In this document: positions 58,814 through 60,204 of the stretch, piece by piece
Position numbering within the stretch: position 1 is the first letter of the stretch
Layout of the letters: each line of letters opens with the position of its first letter
Source of the DNA: Acanthaster planci
Taxonomy: Eukaryota > Echinodermata > Asteroidea > Valvatida > Acanthasteridae
Direction: 5' to 3'
Length of the DNA stretch: 60,204 nt
Assembly: GCF_001949145.1 (NCBI RefSeq)
Contig: NW_019091614.1
Coordinates: forward strand, 41,666-101,869
Translations under genes and position numbers: made by a program
The notes under the pieces: generated by a model
What the model saw: only the letters and a program-made list of their open reading frames with translations
What the model was told of the DNA's origin: nothing
The model's database searches: none

Positions 58814-59059
58814 TCAAAAGAAATCGTCCCCACAATGAGATGGAGGCCCACCCACTGCTACCGTCTCCGGCACTGCGTTGTCCAGGATCCAACCTGGCAA
58901 CTGCTCTTGTAGATCAACCTTGTCCTCGAGGGCAAAATTGGCATTTTTAAGCCCTAATTCCTCAAGTTCTCTTCCTGGAACAATTGTGTTGGCGATGCTG
59001 TTTTGGACACCACCTCTCCTGCATACAAAGTAAGAGCCCACCTTTTCTGTCAACATCCA
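58814..59059 (-). other. Unrecognised possible coding fragment
   Basis: On the minus strand a frame with balanced, protein-like composition starts after a plausible acceptor (catttttgtag, then tggatg at 59059) and ends in TGA. It reads MLTEKVGSYFVCRRGG, then VPGRELEELGLKNA and LPGWILDNAVPETV. I do not recognise a family. It could be a 3' exon of a minus-strand gene lying to the right, a transposon remnant or chance. Confidence 0.25.
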
Positions 59060-59581
59060 CTACAAAAATGTTACATAAAAACAGGGCTATGTAAAATGGC
59101 AGACCACCAAGGTTGCATGGGTAATTAGCAACTGATTCTGTGAGGAAAAAAAAGTAGAGGTGTCCTGTAAGTAAAGATTGGCCTTTCCTAAGTCTTTGAA
59201 GAATATTCCCTACAGAAGGAAAGCAAAGACATCCGTTCTGCTCATTGGAGGGACATCAAGGTCAAGTCCAACTAAAGTAGTTGTACTGAACACAAATTAA
59301 AAATACTTCAACAACGTGGTAGATTTGGGAATATAAGAGAGAAAGAGATGTGCTATAGACAGCACCACCAAACCCACCGCCCAAGCAAATTCTGTCCCCT
59401 GGGACTAACCGAGAACTACGAACGACAGTGGAGAATCAATGCTGTGGAACAGTGGCCTTGAAATTGTTTTATCCAATGCGAACAAAATCATGTTCGGTTG
59501 CACAACTTTTGGTGACTGGTTTAAATTGGTGTAATTCCCGGGGGTGGGGTTATATATCTGAATCATCCACTCACTACATGT

Positions 59582-59636
59582 GCAGTCTGCCTAATTTTTT
59601 TCACCATTACATATGGTGAAAAAATAGGTAGACTGC
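59582..59636. repeat. Strong 55-nt hairpin
   Basis: gcagtctgcctaatttttttcaccat pairs with atggtgaaaaaataggtagactgc (arms given here in shortened form) with one mismatch and one bulge around a loop of 5 nt. Confidence 0.8.
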
Positions 59637-60204
59637 GAAGAACTTTTTCTGACTTGCCAACAACTAAAATGTATTCAATAGCAACAGCCCCGTCGCCAGC
59701 TTCAAGCATTCAGGAGGCCACAGTATCAACTAGGTGGGCCACATCACAAAAACGAACAATATAGCACACAGATTATTCACATATTCAGGATTTTGATGTT
59801 AGTTGCTCATTTAGAGATTGTTTAAAGATATTTTTATGCTTGTGCTTTTTTCTGATGGGGGGGGCTTGCAGCTTCCCGCTGGGGGTGCCCTAAAGTCCTC
59901 AAAGACAATGTTTATGAACTGAGTGGATTTGATGCACTTTAATAATAAGGGGGCAAAACCATTTTCTTACTGAATTAATTGCTTCAGTTATTTCCTTTGT
60001 CTTGATTTTATTTTTAACAGACCCCCTCCCGTGTTTTTAATAACACATAAAGTTTTTTTAAAGCAGGCTACAGAAGCGCCTGCACTTTAACTGAGCCTTG
60101 CACGTTATTGCACCAGCGCGCCCTCTGTTGGCGAATTGTATTTGTAAGTTGACCGTGTGCTCCTCATTTAGGGGTGCACCACTACAAATAAATTCCCATA
60201 GACA

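Larger units (their letters stand above)
53173..60204. other. TES 3' UTR and downstream DNA
   Basis: The first AATAAA I see after the stop is at 55404-55409, which would give a 3' UTR of about 2.2 kb. Foldbacks lie at 54757-54912, 55610-55673, 55810-56170 and 59582-59636. A possible minus-strand coding fragment lies at 58814-59059. No other gene was recognised. Confidence 0.6.

Noticed and set aside
53172-60204. A Prickle-type C-terminal extension of the LIM protein
   Set aside because: LIM3 is followed at once by TGA, and no prenylation-type C-terminus or further exon is seen. The protein is testin.

Overview
The window is animal nuclear DNA. It carries two intron-rich protein-coding genes on the + strand: short exons with standard GT/AG borders, separated by introns of 0.1 to 13 kb. 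There are no bacterial-style operons or ribosome-binding sites. Protein content, intron size, many short palindromic elements and a very high density of the palindrome TACATGTA suggest a marine invertebrate, most likely a non-vertebrate deuterostome such as an echinoderm. That placement is inference; no ribosomal or mitochondrial marker is present to test it.

Region 1 (1-7797) holds the 3' end of an inosine-5'-monophosphate dehydrogenase (IMPDH) gene. Five exons were recovered, two of them by hand: an 84-nt exon at 5729-5812 and a 22-nt terminal exon at 7776-7797. Together they encode the last 179 residues of the enzyme with no length difference from my recollection of human IMPDH2. Upstream exons lie outside the window.

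Region 2 (7798-21255) is a 13.5-kb intergenic stretch with no gene that I recognise. It contains foldback and MITE-like elements, a 52-bp minisatellite and a tRNA-derived SINE. It becomes richer in CpG and poorer in TACATG towards the next gene.

Region 3 (21256-53172) is a complete testin (TES) gene of eight coding exons, predicted at 458 aa: a cysteine-rich N-terminus, a PET domain, a linker and three LIM domains. Introns 1 and 3 (7.6 and 13.2 kb) are loaded with TACATG arrays, SINE-like tRNA heads and inverted repeats.

Region 4 (53173-60204) is the TES 3' UTR and downstream DNA, with several strong foldback structures and no recognised second gene.

The two genes do not share a pathway: IMPDH makes XMP for guanine nucleotide synthesis, and testin is a focal-adhesion and actin-associated LIM adaptor. 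Their linkage is of interest because human IMPDH1 and TES both lie on 7q31-32, and IMPDH2 and the TES relative LMCD1 both lie on 3p. I found no sign of an undescribed enzymatic or defence system. The most novel material is the set of palindromic mobile-element families.
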